A stretch of DNA of 64,000 nt from Ralstonia sp. NFACC01. Its GTDB lineage: Bacteria; Pseudomonadota; Gammaproteobacteria; Burkholderiales; Burkholderiaceae. Positions 39,946-49,022 of this stretch are shown one piece after another (within the stretch, counting starts at the first letter, position 1; each line of letters opens with the position of its first letter). Made by a program: the position numbers and the translations under genes. The DNA is taken from assembly GCF_900115545.1 (NCBI RefSeq), contig NZ_FOWV01000001.1:915012-979011 (forward strand), in the 5' to 3' direction. Below the pieces are notes generated by a model. The model was not told where the DNA came from. It worked only from the letters and a program-made list of their open reading frames with translations, and ran no database searches.

Positions 39946-41436
39946 ATGACCACGACCACCGCTTCGGCGGCGCAGGCGGTTGATTCGCCACACGCGCATC
40001 CCCACGTCATCATCAAGCCGCACTACGACCCGCGGCTCACCAACGAAGATCTGGCGCCGCTGCGCAAGCAGTCCTGGGGCACCTACAACATCTTCGCGTT
40101 CTGGATGTCGGACGTGCACAGCGTGGGCGGTTATCTGACGGCAGCGAGCCTGTTCTCGCTGGGCCTGTCGAGCCTGCAGGTGCTGTTTGCATTGCTGGTG
40201 GGCATCGTGATCGTGCAGGTGTTCTGCAACCTCGTCGCCAAACCCAGCCAGGCGACGGGCACGCCGTATCCGGTGATCTGCCGCGCGTCGTTCGGCGTGC
40301 TGGGCGCGAACATTCCGGCCATCATCCGCGGGCTGATTGCGGTGGCCTGGTACGGCATCCAGACCTATCTGGCATCGAGCGCGTTCATCGTGCTGGCGCT
40401 GAAGTTCATGCCGCAGCTCGCGCCGTATGCCGACGTCGCGCAGCACGGCTTTGTCGGCCTGTCGACGCTCGGTTGGGCGGCGTTCATGCTGCTGTGGGTC
40501 TTGCAGGCGTTCGTGTTCTGGCACGGCATGGAATCGATCCGCAAGTTCATCGACTGGGCAGGCCCGGCGGTGTATGTGGTGATGATCGCGCTGGCCGCAT
40601 GGCTGGTGCACAAGGCCGGCTGGAACAACATCAACCTCACGCTTTCCTTTCTCAAATACGAGGGCTGGGATGCCGTGCCGGTGGTGCTCGGCGGGATCGC
40701 GCTGGTGGTGTCGTACTTCTCCGGCCCGATGCTGAACTTCGGTGACTTCTCCCGCTACGGCAAGGATTTCACCTCCGTCAAACGCGGCAATTTCTGGGGG
40801 CTGCCAGTCAACTTTCTCGGCTTCGCGCTGCTGACGGTCGTCACCACGTCGGCCACGCTGCCGGTGTTCGGCGAGATGATCTCCGACCCCGTCGCCGTGG
40901 TTGCCCGCATCGACAACATCACGGCCGTCGTGCTCGGCGCGCTCACGTTCATGATCGCGACCATCGGCATCAACATCGTCGCCAACTTCGTGTCGCCGGC
41001 GTTCGACTTTTCCAACGTGGCGCCGCAGCACATCAGCTGGCGTACGGGCGGCATGATCGCGGCAGTCGCGTCGATCTTCATCACGCCCTGGAACCTCTAC
41101 AACAACCCCGAGGTGATCCACTACACGATCGACGTGCTGGGCGCGTTCATCGGCCCGCTGTTCGGCATCCTGATCGCGGACTACTACTTTGTGCAGCGGC
41201 AGCAGGTGCATGTCGACGACCTCTACACGCTGCGCCCCACGGGCCGCTACTGGTACCGCAACGGCTACAACCCCGCCGCCGTCTGGACGATGATCCCGTC
41301 CGCGCTGATTCCGATGGCGTGCGTGGTCTTCGAACGGCTGCATGTGCTGGCCAATTACAGCTGGTTCATCGGCGTGGGCATCGCGCTGGTGCTCTACACC
41401 GTGCTCAGCCGCAAGCAAGGCACCCTCTCCCGCTAA
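39946..41436 (+). CDS. NCS1-family nucleobase/hydantoin permease
   Basis: 496 residues with about twelve membrane helices. The N-terminus carries the NCS1 mark NEDLAPLRKQSWGTYNIFAFWMSDVHSVGGYLTA, and helix 3 carries GTPYPVICRASFGVLGANIPAIIRG, both typical of cytosine/allantoin/hydantoin symporters. AAAGGAG is 7 bp upstream of the ATG. It is the first gene of a three-gene cassette with an Asp/Glu/hydantoin racemase and a GntR regulator. The racemase suggests a hydantoin or allantoin type substrate, but sequence alone does not settle it. Confidence 0.9.
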   Translation: MTTTTASAAQAVDSPHAHPHVIIKPHYDPRLTNEDLAPLRKQSWGTYNIFAFWMSDVHSVGGYLTAASLFSLGLSSLQVLFALLVGIVIVQVFCNLVAKPSQATGTPYPVICRASFGVLGANIPAIIRGLIAVAWYGIQTYLASSAFIVLALKFMPQLAPYADVAQHGFVGLSTLGWAAFMLLWVLQAFVFWHGMESIRKFIDWAGPAVYVVMIALAAWLVHKAGWNNINLTLSFLKYEGWDAVPVVLGGIALVVSYFSGPMLNFGDFSRYGKDFTSVKRGNFWGLPVNFLGFALLTVVTTSATLPVFGEMISDPVAVVARIDNITAVVLGALTFMIATIGINIVANFVSPAFDFSNVAPQHISWRTGGMIAAVASIFITPWNLYNNPEVIHYTIDVLGAFIGPLFGILIADYYFVQRQQVHVDDLYTLRPTGRYWYRNGYNPAAVWTMIPSALIPMACVVFERLHVLANYSWFIGVGIALVLYTVLSRKQGTLSR

Positions 41437-41461
41437 CCGGCGTCATCCACGCATCAACAAC

Positions 41462-42196
41462 ATGGACATCCGCATCATCAATCCCAACACCACGACGAGC
41501 ATGACCGCGCTCATCGGCCGCTGCGCGCAAGCCGCGGCCGCATCGGGCACGCGCATCACGGCGGTGAGCCCGAAGATGGGCCCGGCTTCGATCGAAAGCC
41601 ATTACGACGAAGCGCTCTCGGTGCCCGGCATCCTGGAAGAAATCCGCCACGGCGAACGCGATGGCGCCGATGCCTACGTCATCGCCTGCTTTGGTGACCC
41701 CGGCCTCTACGCTGCACGTGAACTTGCGCACGGCCCGGTAATCGGCATCGCCGAAGCGGCCATGCACATGGCGAGCCTGATCGGCAACAGCTTCAGCGTG
41801 GTGACGACGCTCGAGCGCACCGTCGGCATGGCCTGGCACCTGGCCGAGCGCTACGGCATGCGGCATGCGTGCCGCAACGTCCATGCAAGCGACCTGCCCG
41901 TCCTGGACCTCGAGAAACCCGGCTCCAACGCACGCCAGATCATCCTCGAAGCCTGCCGCAGCGCGCTCGCGCAAGACCGCAGCGACTGCATCGTGCTCGG
42001 CTGTGCCGGCATGGCCGACCTGTGTGAAGACCTGAGCGCCGAGCTGCACGTGCCGGTTATCGACGGTGTCGTGGCTGCGGTGAAGCTGGTCGAGGCGCTG
42101 GTCGGCATGCGGCTTTCCACCAGCAAGCGCGGCGACTGGGCCCGGCCGCTTCCGAAACCCTATACCGGGATGCTTGCCCCCTTTGCGTTGGCGTAG
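41462..42196 (+). CDS. Asp/Glu/hydantoin racemase family protein
   Basis: 244 residues from ATG 41462. The fold is that of cofactor-independent racemases using two cysteines: Cys in VIACFGDPGLYAARE and Cys in IVLGCAGMADL, the expected pair. The start MDIRIINPNTTTSMT is the hallmark of the HyuE/allantoin racemase group, as is MGPASIESHYDEALSVPGI. It would racemise a 5-substituted hydantoin or allantoin imported by the neighbouring NCS1 permease. No hydantoinase or carbamoylase is in the window. Spacing to the permease is 25 bp. Confidence 0.88.
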   Translation: MDIRIINPNTTTSMTALIGRCAQAAAASGTRITAVSPKMGPASIESHYDEALSVPGILEEIRHGERDGADAYVIACFGDPGLYAARELAHGPVIGIAEAAMHMASLIGNSFSVVTTLERTVGMAWHLAERYGMRHACRNVHASDLPVLDLEKPGSNARQIILEACRSALAQDRSDCIVLGCAGMADLCEDLSAELHVPVIDGVVAAVKLVEALVGMRLSTSKRGDWARPLPKPYTGMLAPFALA

Positions 42197-42224
42197 CGCA
42201 AAGCGGAGTGGAGCATTTGCTACC

Positions 42225-42965
42225 ATGCACCATTCCGCTTTTTCTTCTGCACCGCCACCTGCCATGCCCGCACCCGCACGGGAACCTGCCGACAGCCAAC
42301 CGGCTGCCGAACCGATCTACCAGGGCCTGCTGACGGCCATCATGGAGCACCGACTGCCGGCCGGCACCAAGCTGGTCGAAGAACGGCTGTGCGAAGCGAC
42401 CGGCGCCGGCCGGCCGCGCATCCGCCAGGTGCTGGCCCGGCTGGCGCATGAGCATCTGGTGACCCTCGTGCCGAACAAGGGCGCGTTCGTCGCGCAGCCT
42501 TCCGTGAAAGAGGCGCGCGACGTTTTCCAGACCCGCCGCATCATCGAACCCGAACTGGCCAGCATGCTGGCAAACGCGTGTACGCCGGCAAAGGCCAAAC
42601 GCCTGCGCGAACACATCGCGGCAGAACACGCCGCACGGGAACGCGGCGACCGCGCGGCCACCATCCGTCTGTCCGGCGAATACCACGTCCTCATTGCCGA
42701 GATGGCCGGCAACCATGTGCTGGAACGGCTGACGCGCGAGGCGGTGTCGCGCACCTGCCTGATCATCACGCTCTATGACCGCCCCGGCCTGCCCGCGTGC
42801 CCCGAGCACGAGCACGACACCCTGACCGAAGCGATCGCCACCGGCGATGCCAAGCGTGCGCACGACCTGATGCGCGAGCATCTGGAGCACATCGAGCACT
42901 CGCTCGACCTGCACGCGACACCCACGTCGGCGCTGGATCTGGAATCGATCTTCAAGCGCGCCTGA
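42225..42965 (+). CDS. GntR-family regulator, FCD type
   Basis: 246 residues from ATG 42225 (an ATG at 42264 is also possible). A Pro/Ala-rich lead precedes the winged HTH: PIYQGLLTAIMEHRLPAGTKLVEERLCEATGAGRPRIRQVLARLAHEHLVTLVPNKGAFV. The all-helical FCD ligand domain follows, with metal-site type residues in RRIIEPELASML, LSGEYHVLIAEMAGN and EHEHDTLTEAIATGDAKRAHDLMREHLEHIE. It lies 28 bp after the racemase and is the best candidate to bind the paired TTGTnnACA sites ahead of the cassette. Confidence 0.92.
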   Translation: MHHSAFSSAPPPAMPAPAREPADSQPAAEPIYQGLLTAIMEHRLPAGTKLVEERLCEATGAGRPRIRQVLARLAHEHLVTLVPNKGAFVAQPSVKEARDVFQTRRIIEPELASMLANACTPAKAKRLREHIAAEHAARERGDRAATIRLSGEYHVLIAEMAGNHVLERLTREAVSRTCLIITLYDRPGLPACPEHEHDTLTEAIATGDAKRAHDLMREHLEHIEHSLDLHATPTSALDLESIFKRA

Positions 42966-43000
42966 GCGGCCACGCCGTACACGTCGCAATATCCCGGACG

Positions 43001-43032
43001 AAAAAAAACCGCGCCGTTGAGGAAGCGCGGTT
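43001..43032 (-). terminator. Intrinsic terminator of aceA
   Basis: On the minus strand AACCGCGC (43032-43025) and GCGCGGTT (43014-43007) form an 8-bp stem with a 10-nt loop, followed by a run of eight T (43008-43001). It lies 66 bp after the aceA stop and faces the end of the GntR gene. Confidence 0.88.
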
Positions 43033-43097
43033 CGAGAGGCCGGCGTGTGGTCAGCACGGCCGGCCCGGATACCCAAGTGCCGGATGCGTCGGCAGCC

Positions 43098-44402
<1,305 letters not shown>

Positions 44403-44511
44403 CGCACTCTCCTGTTTGATCGCATCCATCAAATAAAAACCGGGTAACTCACTCTGCGCCTTGAGCCGCTCGCACCTTCTTGGGGCGCAGCCAGGTGGCT
44501 CAGGTCATATG

Positions 44512-44523
44512 TCTTATATAAGA
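44512..44523. promoter_or_regulatory. Perfect 12-bp palindrome upstream of aceA
   Basis: TCTTATATAAGA, self-complementary over 12 bp, lies 110 bp upstream of the aceA start in an AT-rich stretch and contains a TATATA that could be part of the -10 region. It looks like an operator for a repressor of the GntR/LysR type. No local gene is an obvious partner. Confidence 0.6.
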
Positions 44524-44613
44524 GTGTAGAAATGGCGAGTGCAGCGCAACAAGCAGAACATGCGCAGGAATTGAAGTTTTTACTTGTTATTTTTCAACAA
44601 CTTAGCATCGATG

Positions 44614-44705
44614 TTTCATGATGCGGAAAGATTTTTTCTATCATGAAAGAAGGTGATGGTGCTGTGCGATGCAGAATTTTTGCGGACCAAAACCTCTTTC
44701 CGCAT
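44614..44705. other. Two overlapping inverted repeats between aceA and the C4-icd-like locus
   Basis: TTTCATGAT (44614-44622) and ATCATGAAA (44640-44648) form a perfect 9-bp inverted repeat with 17-bp spacer. ATGCGGAAAGA (44621-44631) and TCTTTCCGCAT (44695-44705) form a perfect 11-bp inverted repeat with a 63-bp loop. The two share bases, so only one can form at a time in RNA. The stretch is AT-rich compared with its surroundings and has no plausible ORF. Confidence 0.55.
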
Positions 44706-44748
44706 TGTGAAAAATCCTAGGCACTTGCCCATCACATCGAGAGGCCAC

Positions 44749-44772
44749 AAAAAACGCCGCAGATGCGGCGTT
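44749..44772 (-). terminator. Intrinsic terminator after the icd-like small gene
   Basis: On the minus strand AACGCCGC (44772-44765) and GCGGCGTT (44760-44753) form an 8-bp stem with a 4-nt loop, followed by a T-run (44754-44749). It lies 23 bp after the stop of the 87-residue ORF and so ends the C4-like transcript. Confidence 0.85.
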
Positions 44773-44795
44773 CAGGATGGTGATCGGGTGGAAAC

Positions 44796-45059
44796 TCAGG
44801 ACGTGCGTTCTACTTCCGCCAAGACATCCCACTGCAGAAGATCGGGCGCCCTGCCCTGAAGGGCCGCTGCTACGAACAGATAGACCGCATCGATGAAACC
44901 GGCCCGGAACTCGCGCGGCAGCGCATGCGTGATGCCGTCGATCTTCGAGCGCAGCCGCATGGCCACGAAGGGCCGGCCGGCACGCGCATCAATGTGCGTA
45001 CGGCAAAGAAAATCCTTGGCTGCGAGGGCGCCCGATTGGTAGTGGCGTAGCGCGTTCAA
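44796..45059 (-). CDS. 87-residue small protein, second ORF of a C4/icd-like module
   Basis: 88 codons starting at TTG 45059, with a strong ribosome site GGAGG 6 bp upstream. Its TTGA start overlaps the TGA stop of the 30-residue leader ORF, so translation is coupled. The frame is open to 45230, but that part lies inside the leader and antisense RNA and lacks a ribosome site. The product begins NALRHYQSGALAAKDFLCR, is basic in the middle (MRLRSKIDGITHALPREF) and has one short hydrophobic stretch (AGFIDAVYLFVAAALQG). I do not recognise a characterised domain. By position it corresponds to the gene controlled by C4 RNA and icd in phage P1 (ant), without visible Ant similarity. Confidence 0.7.
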   Translation of the reverse strand: MNALRHYQSGALAAKDFLCRTHIDARAGRPFVAMRLRSKIDGITHALPREFRAGFIDAVYLFVAAALQGRAPDLLQWDVLAEVERTS

Positions 45060-45148
45060 CGTACACCTCCGTAAGACGGATGCCAGGAGATGCAGGGCGG
45101 TGGCGAGGGGTAAGACGCGGGGCGATGCCCGCTCGATGCGATAGACAT
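45056..45148 (-). CDS. 30-residue icd-like leader ORF
   Basis: 31 codons from ATG 45148 to TGA 45056, with ribosome site AGGAG 5 bp upstream. The peptide is rich in Ser and Pro (ASSGHRPASYPSPPPCISW) and ends ...YGGVR, whose codons also form the ribosome site of the next ORF. This mirrors phage P1, where the icd reading frame overlaps ant and its translation is needed to open ant. The ribosome site lies within a target sequence of the upstream antisense RNA (45155-45164). Confidence 0.6.
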   Translation of the reverse strand: MSIASSGHRPASYPSPPPCISWHPSYGGVR

Positions 45149-45189
45149 GACGTCTCCTAGATGAAGAGGCCAGCCGCTCGCTGCTAAAC

Positions 45190-45362
45190 GAGGGTGGCGG
45201 GCCTGACGACGGCGTTAGCAGACCGGCCATCTAGAAACCGGCAGACCCGAAGGTCTCACCGCCCGGCCCGCCGTAAAGCATAGGCGTGCACAAGCACCGG
45301 ACATTGTCCGTCTAGATGGCACATCTGGTGGGCTGCTAAACCCGGCTGCTCGAACGAACAGC
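45190..45362 (-). ncRNA. C4-like phage-type antisense RNA
   Basis: Read on the minus strand, the RNA has GTTTAGCAG (45341-45333) and GCCATCTAGA (45320-45311) near its 5' end, and the complements TCTAGATGGC (45235-45226) and CTGCTAAC (45221-45214) near its 3' end, closing a long stem. A central UUCG hairpin AGACC-TTCG-GGTCT (45256-45243) and a GGACAATGTCC hairpin sit inside. The 3' elements can instead pair with GTTTAGCAG (45189-45181) and TCATCTAGGA (45164-45155) in the downstream mRNA, the latter covering the leader's ribosome site. Two target pairs in cis, in this order, define C4 antisense RNAs of P1/P7-type phages and the related P4 system. The ends are estimated from the promoter and the last paired bases. 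Confidence 0.8.
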
Positions 45363-45368
45363 GCGCGA

Positions 45369-45397
45369 ATTATATCGTGCGCCCTCCCCCCTCCAAA
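45369..45397 (-). promoter_or_regulatory. Promoter of the C4-like RNA
   Basis: On the minus strand TTTGGA (45397-45392) and a perfect TATAAT (45374-45369) are separated by 17 bp. Transcription would start near 45362, 20 bp before the first paired element of the antisense RNA. It begins just past the stop of the GGCT-fold gene (45404), so the module has its own promoter. Confidence 0.75.
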
Positions 45398-45403
45398 TCG
45401 GAA

Positions 45404-45823
45404 TCAGCCTCGAGACAGGCGATGCGCCACCCAATCTCCACCCGTGATGACGGGCCGCCCGGCAATGTGCTGCGGGCTGACCGGATAGACGATGCAGTCG
45501 ACCGGTTCGCTGCCCAGCATGACGGCGTGGTTCTCGCGCAGAAACAGCGCATCGCCACCGGGGTAGACCTCTTCGATCTCGTCCAGCACGGGAACGAGCG
45601 CCGCGTCGATTTGGTACACATCGCCACGCACGGCGGTGCCGGTCGGGTCCAGCACGAGGCCGGGGTACGCGCCAAAGTCGTACAGGCGGCCGTGCAACGT
45701 GGCGGTACCGAGCAGTTCCGGTTCGGGAATGCCGCGCTTGGCTGCGGCAACCCGCAAATCATTCGCCTCACCGGCACGCAGCGTGCCGTAGACGAATACG
45801 TGGATGGCATTGGCGCGGGTCAT
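45404..45823 (-). CDS. Gamma-glutamylcyclotransferase-fold (AIG2-like) protein
   Basis: 139 residues. The N-terminal strand and loop [15 protein letters not shown] match the GGCT substrate-binding motif (V/A-Y-G-S/T-L-R). The proposed catalytic Glu lies in [11 protein letters not shown] or in [12 protein letters not shown], and the C-terminus resembles the YtfP/AIG2 group. Members act on gamma-glutamyl or related amides, but many have no known substrate. Its start overlaps the RraA-like stop by 4 bp, so the pair are translationally coupled. Confidence 0.85.
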   Translation of the reverse strand: MTRANAIHVFVYGTLRAGEANDLRVAAAKRGIPEPELLGTATLHGRLYDFGAYPGLVLDPTGTAVRGDVYQIDAALVPVLDEIEEVYPGGDALFLRENHAVMLGSEPVDCIVYPVSPQHIAGRPVITGGDWVAHRLSRG

Positions 45824-46317
45824 TCAAGCATGTCCTGCGAAACCAGCACGCCGTCTTCATCGGCATAGACCCACTCGCCGGACTGGATGTACGCGCCCGG
45901 CATCTGCACGCCCACCTCACGCTGTCCGGCATTCTTCTTGATGCTCTTGCGCGGATGCACCGCCAGGGCGTGGATGCCGACGTTGCATTCGGCCAGCTCG
46001 CGCGTGTCGCGCACGCAGCCGTTGAGCAGAATGCCCTCCCAACCGTTCTCTTCGGCCAGCTTGCCGAGGTTGCCGCCCACCAGCGCGCAGCGCAGCGAGC
46101 CCCCGCCGTCGATCACCAGCACGCGGCCTGCGCCCTGCTCTTCCAGCGCGGCGCGTACCAGGCCGTTGTCTTCAAACACCTTGAGCGTGGAAGCCGGGCC
46201 GGCAAACGCGGCGCGCTTGCCAAAGCTGCGAAATACCGGCGTGAGCACACGCAGGCTGCCGTACACCAGCTTGTCTTCGTGCATGTCGCACAAATCAGTC
46301 ACGGGAATCATCGTCAT
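45820..46317 (-). CDS. RraA-like protein (RNase E regulator / HMG aldolase family)
   Basis: 165 residues, the length of RraA. It opens [30 protein letters not shown] and has the core motif [38 protein letters not shown], where the G-G-N and C-V-R-D residues bind metal and substrate in the aldolase branch. The family includes the E. coli RNase E inhibitor and 4-hydroxy-4-methyl-2-oxoglutarate/oxaloacetate aldolases. The complete GGN...RD set favours retained enzyme activity. It sits between a ThDP enzyme (54 bp) and the GGCT-fold gene. Confidence 0.88.
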   Translation of the reverse strand: MTMIPVTDLCDMHEDKLVYGSLRVLTPVFRSFGKRAAFAGPASTLKVFEDNGLVRAALEEQGAGRVLVIDGGGSLRCALVGGNLGKLAEENGWEGILLNGCVRDTRELAECNVGIHALAVHPRKSIKKNAGQREVGVQMPGAYIQSGEWVYADEDGVLVSQDMLE

Positions 46318-46371
46318 GGCAATGGATGGTTTGGCGTTAGCAAAAACAAAAAAGCGAAAACGAAAGCGGAT

Positions 46372-48108
46372 TCAACTGCGCGACTGTGCACGCAACGAAT
46401 CGATCGTCGCGCGTGGGCTGATGATGTTCGGATCTGTCTGCACCTCGATGACGGACGCAACGCTTGCTTCCAGCGCGGTTTCCACCGCCGACTGGAAGCC
46501 TTCGAGCGAGCGCACCGTGTGCCCTTCAGCGCCGTAGGCTCTGGCCAGCGCGGCAAAGTCGGGGTTGCGCAGTTCGGTGCCGCTCACGTGCTCGGGGTAC
46601 TCGCGTTCCTGGTGCATGCGGATGGTGCCGTACATGCCGTTGTTGATCACGATAAAGATGACCGGCGCGTTGTACTGCATGGCGGTGGCCAATTCCTGGC
46701 CGTTCATCAGGAAGCAGCCATCGCCAGCCATGCAGATGACGGGCGTGTTGGGGCAGATGATTTTGGCGGCCACTGCGGCGGGCGCCCCATAGCCCATCGC
46801 CCCGCTGGTCGGCGCCAATTGCGTGCGCGAGCCCGCCGCCAGCGCCCCGTATTGATAGAAGCGATGCAGCCACGTGGCGTAGTTGCCCGCGCCGTTGGTC
46901 AGGATGCTGTTTTGCGGCAGACGCTCGCGCAGCCATCGCATCACGCGGGCCATGTCGATGCCCTTGCCGCCAAACGGCGGCGGCACGATGTTGGCGAGGT
47001 AATCGGCGTTGGCCGCTTCTGTCCAGGCAGACCAACGCGGCGGGGTGTCGGGCGAGTCGGGCGATACGCCGTCCAGCGCTTCGGCGATCGCGGGCATCGA
47101 CGCGTGGATCATCAGATCGGCCTGGTAGACGCGGCCCAACTCTTCCGCGCCGGCATGCACATGGATGAGCGTCTGCTTCGGCCGGGGCACATCAAAGAGC
47201 GTGTAGCCCGAGGTCGTCATCTCGCCCAGGCGTGTGCCGATGGCGAGCACCAAGTCGGCGTCTTTGACGCGCGCTGCAAGCTTCGGGTTGATGGCGATGC
47301 CGACATCGCCGGCGTAATTCGGGTGGCGGTTGTCGAACAGGTCTTGCCGGCGGAACACGCAGCCCGCGGGCAGATTCCACCGCTCGGCAAAGGCTTGCAT
47401 ACGGGCGGCGGCATGCGGCGTCCAGCCCGAACCGCCCAGCAGCAGCATCGGGCGCTCGGCGTTCTGCAACAGCGTCTTCAAGCGGGCCAGGTCGTGCGGG
47501 CTGGGCCACGCCATCGCGCGCGCTTTCGTTGCCACCTCGGGCGGCACATCGGCCACGGTGGCCACCTCGGTCAGCATGTCTTCCGGCAGCGCCAGCACCA
47601 CCGGGCCGGGGCGGCCTGCGGTGGCGGTCTGGAACGCGCGTGCGATGTATTCAGGGATGCGCTCGACGCTATCGATCTGCGCGACCCACTTGGCCATCTG
47701 GCCGAACATGCGGCGGTAGTCGATTTCCTGAAACGCTTCGCGGTCGACGAAATCGCGGCCGACCTGGCCGATGAACAGAATCAGCGGCGTGGAGTCCTGA
47801 AACGCGGTGTGCACGCCAATGCTGGCGTTGGTGGCGCCCGGCCCGCGTGTGCAGAAGACGATGCCAGGCCGCCCAGTGAGCTTGCCGTAGGCGTCCGCCA
47901 TGTTGGCGGCGCCGCCCTCTTGCCGGCAGACGACGAAGCGCGCGCGGTCGCGGCGCTGGTAGAAGCCTTCGAGCACCGAAAGGTAGCTCTCGCCGGGCAC
48001 GCCGAAGGCCAAATCGACGCCGTGGGCCAACAGCGCATCAACAAGGATCTGGCCGCCGTGGCGTGGCTCGGCAACGTTGCTGGCGTGGCGTGCGACTGGT
48101 GTCTCCAT
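46372..48108 (-). CDS. Thiamine diphosphate-dependent enzyme (acetolactate-synthase-like)
   Basis: 578 residues from ATG 48108. It has the three TPP_enzyme domains. The N-terminal Pyr domain has the activating Glu in CRQEGGAANMADAYGKLTG, the central domain binds FAD-like or is empty (LGGSGWTPHAAARMQAFAE), and the C-terminal PP domain carries the GDG-x-N motif (MAGDGCFLMNGQELATAMQYNAPVIFIVINN). Similarity is to IlvB-like catabolic enzymes, but no small regulatory subunit follows, so it is probably not the anabolic acetohydroxyacid synthase. The reaction is undetermined. It probably heads an operon with the RraA-like and GGCT-fold genes. Confidence 0.85.
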   Translation of the reverse strand: METPVARHASNVAEPRHGGQILVDALLAHGVDLAFGVPGESYLSVLEGFYQRRDRARFVVCRQEGGAANMADAYGKLTGRPGIVFCTRGPGATNASIGVHTAFQDSTPLILFIGQVGRDFVDREAFQEIDYRRMFGQMAKWVAQIDSVERIPEYIARAFQTATAGRPGPVVLALPEDMLTEVATVADVPPEVATKARAMAWPSPHDLARLKTLLQNAERPMLLLGGSGWTPHAAARMQAFAERWNLPAGCVFRRQDLFDNRHPNYAGDVGIAINPKLAARVKDADLVLAIGTRLGEMTTSGYTLFDVPRPKQTLIHVHAGAEELGRVYQADLMIHASMPAIAEALDGVSPDSPDTPPRWSAWTEAANADYLANIVPPPFGGKGIDMARVMRWLRERLPQNSILTNGAGNYATWLHRFYQYGALAAGSRTQLAPTSGAMGYGAPAAVAAKIICPNTPVICMAGDGCFLMNGQELATAMQYNAPVIFIVINNGMYGTIRMHQEREYPEHVSGTELRNPDFAALARAYGAEGHTVRSLEGFQSAVETALEASVASVIEVQTDPNIISPRATIDSLRAQSRS

Positions 48109-48176
48109 GGCGGCTGCTCTCGCTCTCGATCCGTTGACGACACAATGGATCATAGCGGAACACGCCGCCGCGGCGA

Positions 48177-49019
48177 CTACATCTGCCGGAACAAATGTGC
48201 GTATTGCCGCGCGACCGGCAGCGTCTCGGTGCGCCCGCGTATCTTCAGCCCCAGGCGGCCCAGCGACAGATGCACGGCGCTCGACACATGCGCCACGTTG
48301 ACCACCGTACCGCGGTGCACCTGCCAGAAGTGTTCAGGGTCGAGCTGGGTCAGCAGGTCACGCAGGCTGGTGCGGATGAGGGATTCGCCACTGCCGGCGA
48401 CCACGTTGACGTACTTGTCGGTCGCTTCCAGATAGATCACGTCATCCACGGGGATAAAGCGCACCTCCTGCCCGACCAGCGCCTTGATGAAGCGCAGATA
48501 GCCGCCCTGCGGCGTGGCCCGCGTTTGCGGGGCGCCCTGCAGGCCGGCAAGGCGCTCGACAAGCTCCGCCAGCGTCTGCGCCGGATCGGTCACGGCAGGC
48601 GCGTTGGCGTTGGCGTTGGCGTTCAGGCGCGTGCCGAGGCGGTCCTTCAGCCGCTTGACGGTCTCGGCCAGGCGCTCGGTCTGCACGGGCTTGAGCACAT
48701 AGTCGACCGCGGCTTGCTCGAAGGCGTCGAGCGCGAACTGGTCATATGCGGTAACGAACGCCACCAGCGGACGAACTTCCCGCTGCGACAGCTCGCGCGC
48801 CACATCAATGCCCGACAAACCCGGCATGCGGATATCGAGAAAGACCACATCGGGCCCCTGCCCGTCAGCCGCATCGTCAATCACGTCGAGCGCGGATTGG
48901 CCATCGTGCACGGCCGGCAGCAACGTGGCCTCGGGCCATAACGCCGCCAGTTCAGCGACGAGGTTTTCAGCCAGTGCCGGTTCATCATCGGCAATGAGCA
49001 CGCGTGGAGAAGCAGGCAT
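48177..49019 (-). CDS. LytTR-family response regulator
   Basis: 280 residues. Residues about 1-125 form the receiver domain (RVLIADDEPALAENL, phospho-Asp in DVVFLDIRMPGLSG, Thr/Lys in FVTAYDQFALDAF and LKPV). A linker with an Asn-Ala repeat follows, then the LytTR DNA-binding domain (GQEVRFIPVDDVIYLEATDKYVNVV, LIRTSLRDLLTQLDPEHFWQVHRGTVVNVAHV). It is the partner of the kinase gene whose stop is 3 bp upstream. Targets are unknown, but the adjacent ThDP-enzyme operon begins 68 bp downstream. Confidence 0.92.
   Translation of the reverse strand: MPASPRVLIADDEPALAENLVAELAALWPEATLLPAVHDGQSALDVIDDAADGQGPDVVFLDIRMPGLSGIDVARELSQREVRPLVAFVTAYDQFALDAFEQAAVDYVLKPVQTERLAETVKRLKDRLGTRLNANANANAPAVTDPAQTLAELVERLAGLQGAPQTRATPQGGYLRFIKALVGQEVRFIPVDDVIYLEATDKYVNVVAGSGESLIRTSLRDLLTQLDPEHFWQVHRGTVVNVAHVSSAVHLSLGRLGLKIRGRTETLPVARQYAHLFRQM
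48601..48623. repeat. Hexanucleotide repeat in the response-regulator linker
   Basis: GCGTTG repeated three times plus GCGTT, encoding alternating Asn-Ala on the minus strand (about residues 133-139). Unit length is six, so gain or loss changes the linker by two residues without a frameshift. Confidence 0.7.
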
Positions 49020-49022
49020 CGA

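Noticed and set aside
39808..41418. 536-codon minus-strand ORF opposite the NCS1 permease, rich in His, Arg and Asp
   Set aside because: This composition is the typical complement of a high-GC membrane-protein gene. The plus-strand NCS1 permease is certain.
44796..45230. 144-codon reading of the icd-like second ORF from an upstream ATG
   Set aside because: It would begin within the antisense RNA and run out of frame through the leader ORF. The TTG at 45059 has a strong ribosome site and the coupled TTGA overlap.
45955..48435. 826-codon plus-strand ORF opposite the RraA-like, ThDP-enzyme and LytTR genes
   Set aside because: It covers three well-supported minus-strand genes and their gaps. 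It has no ribosome site and no recognisable domain.
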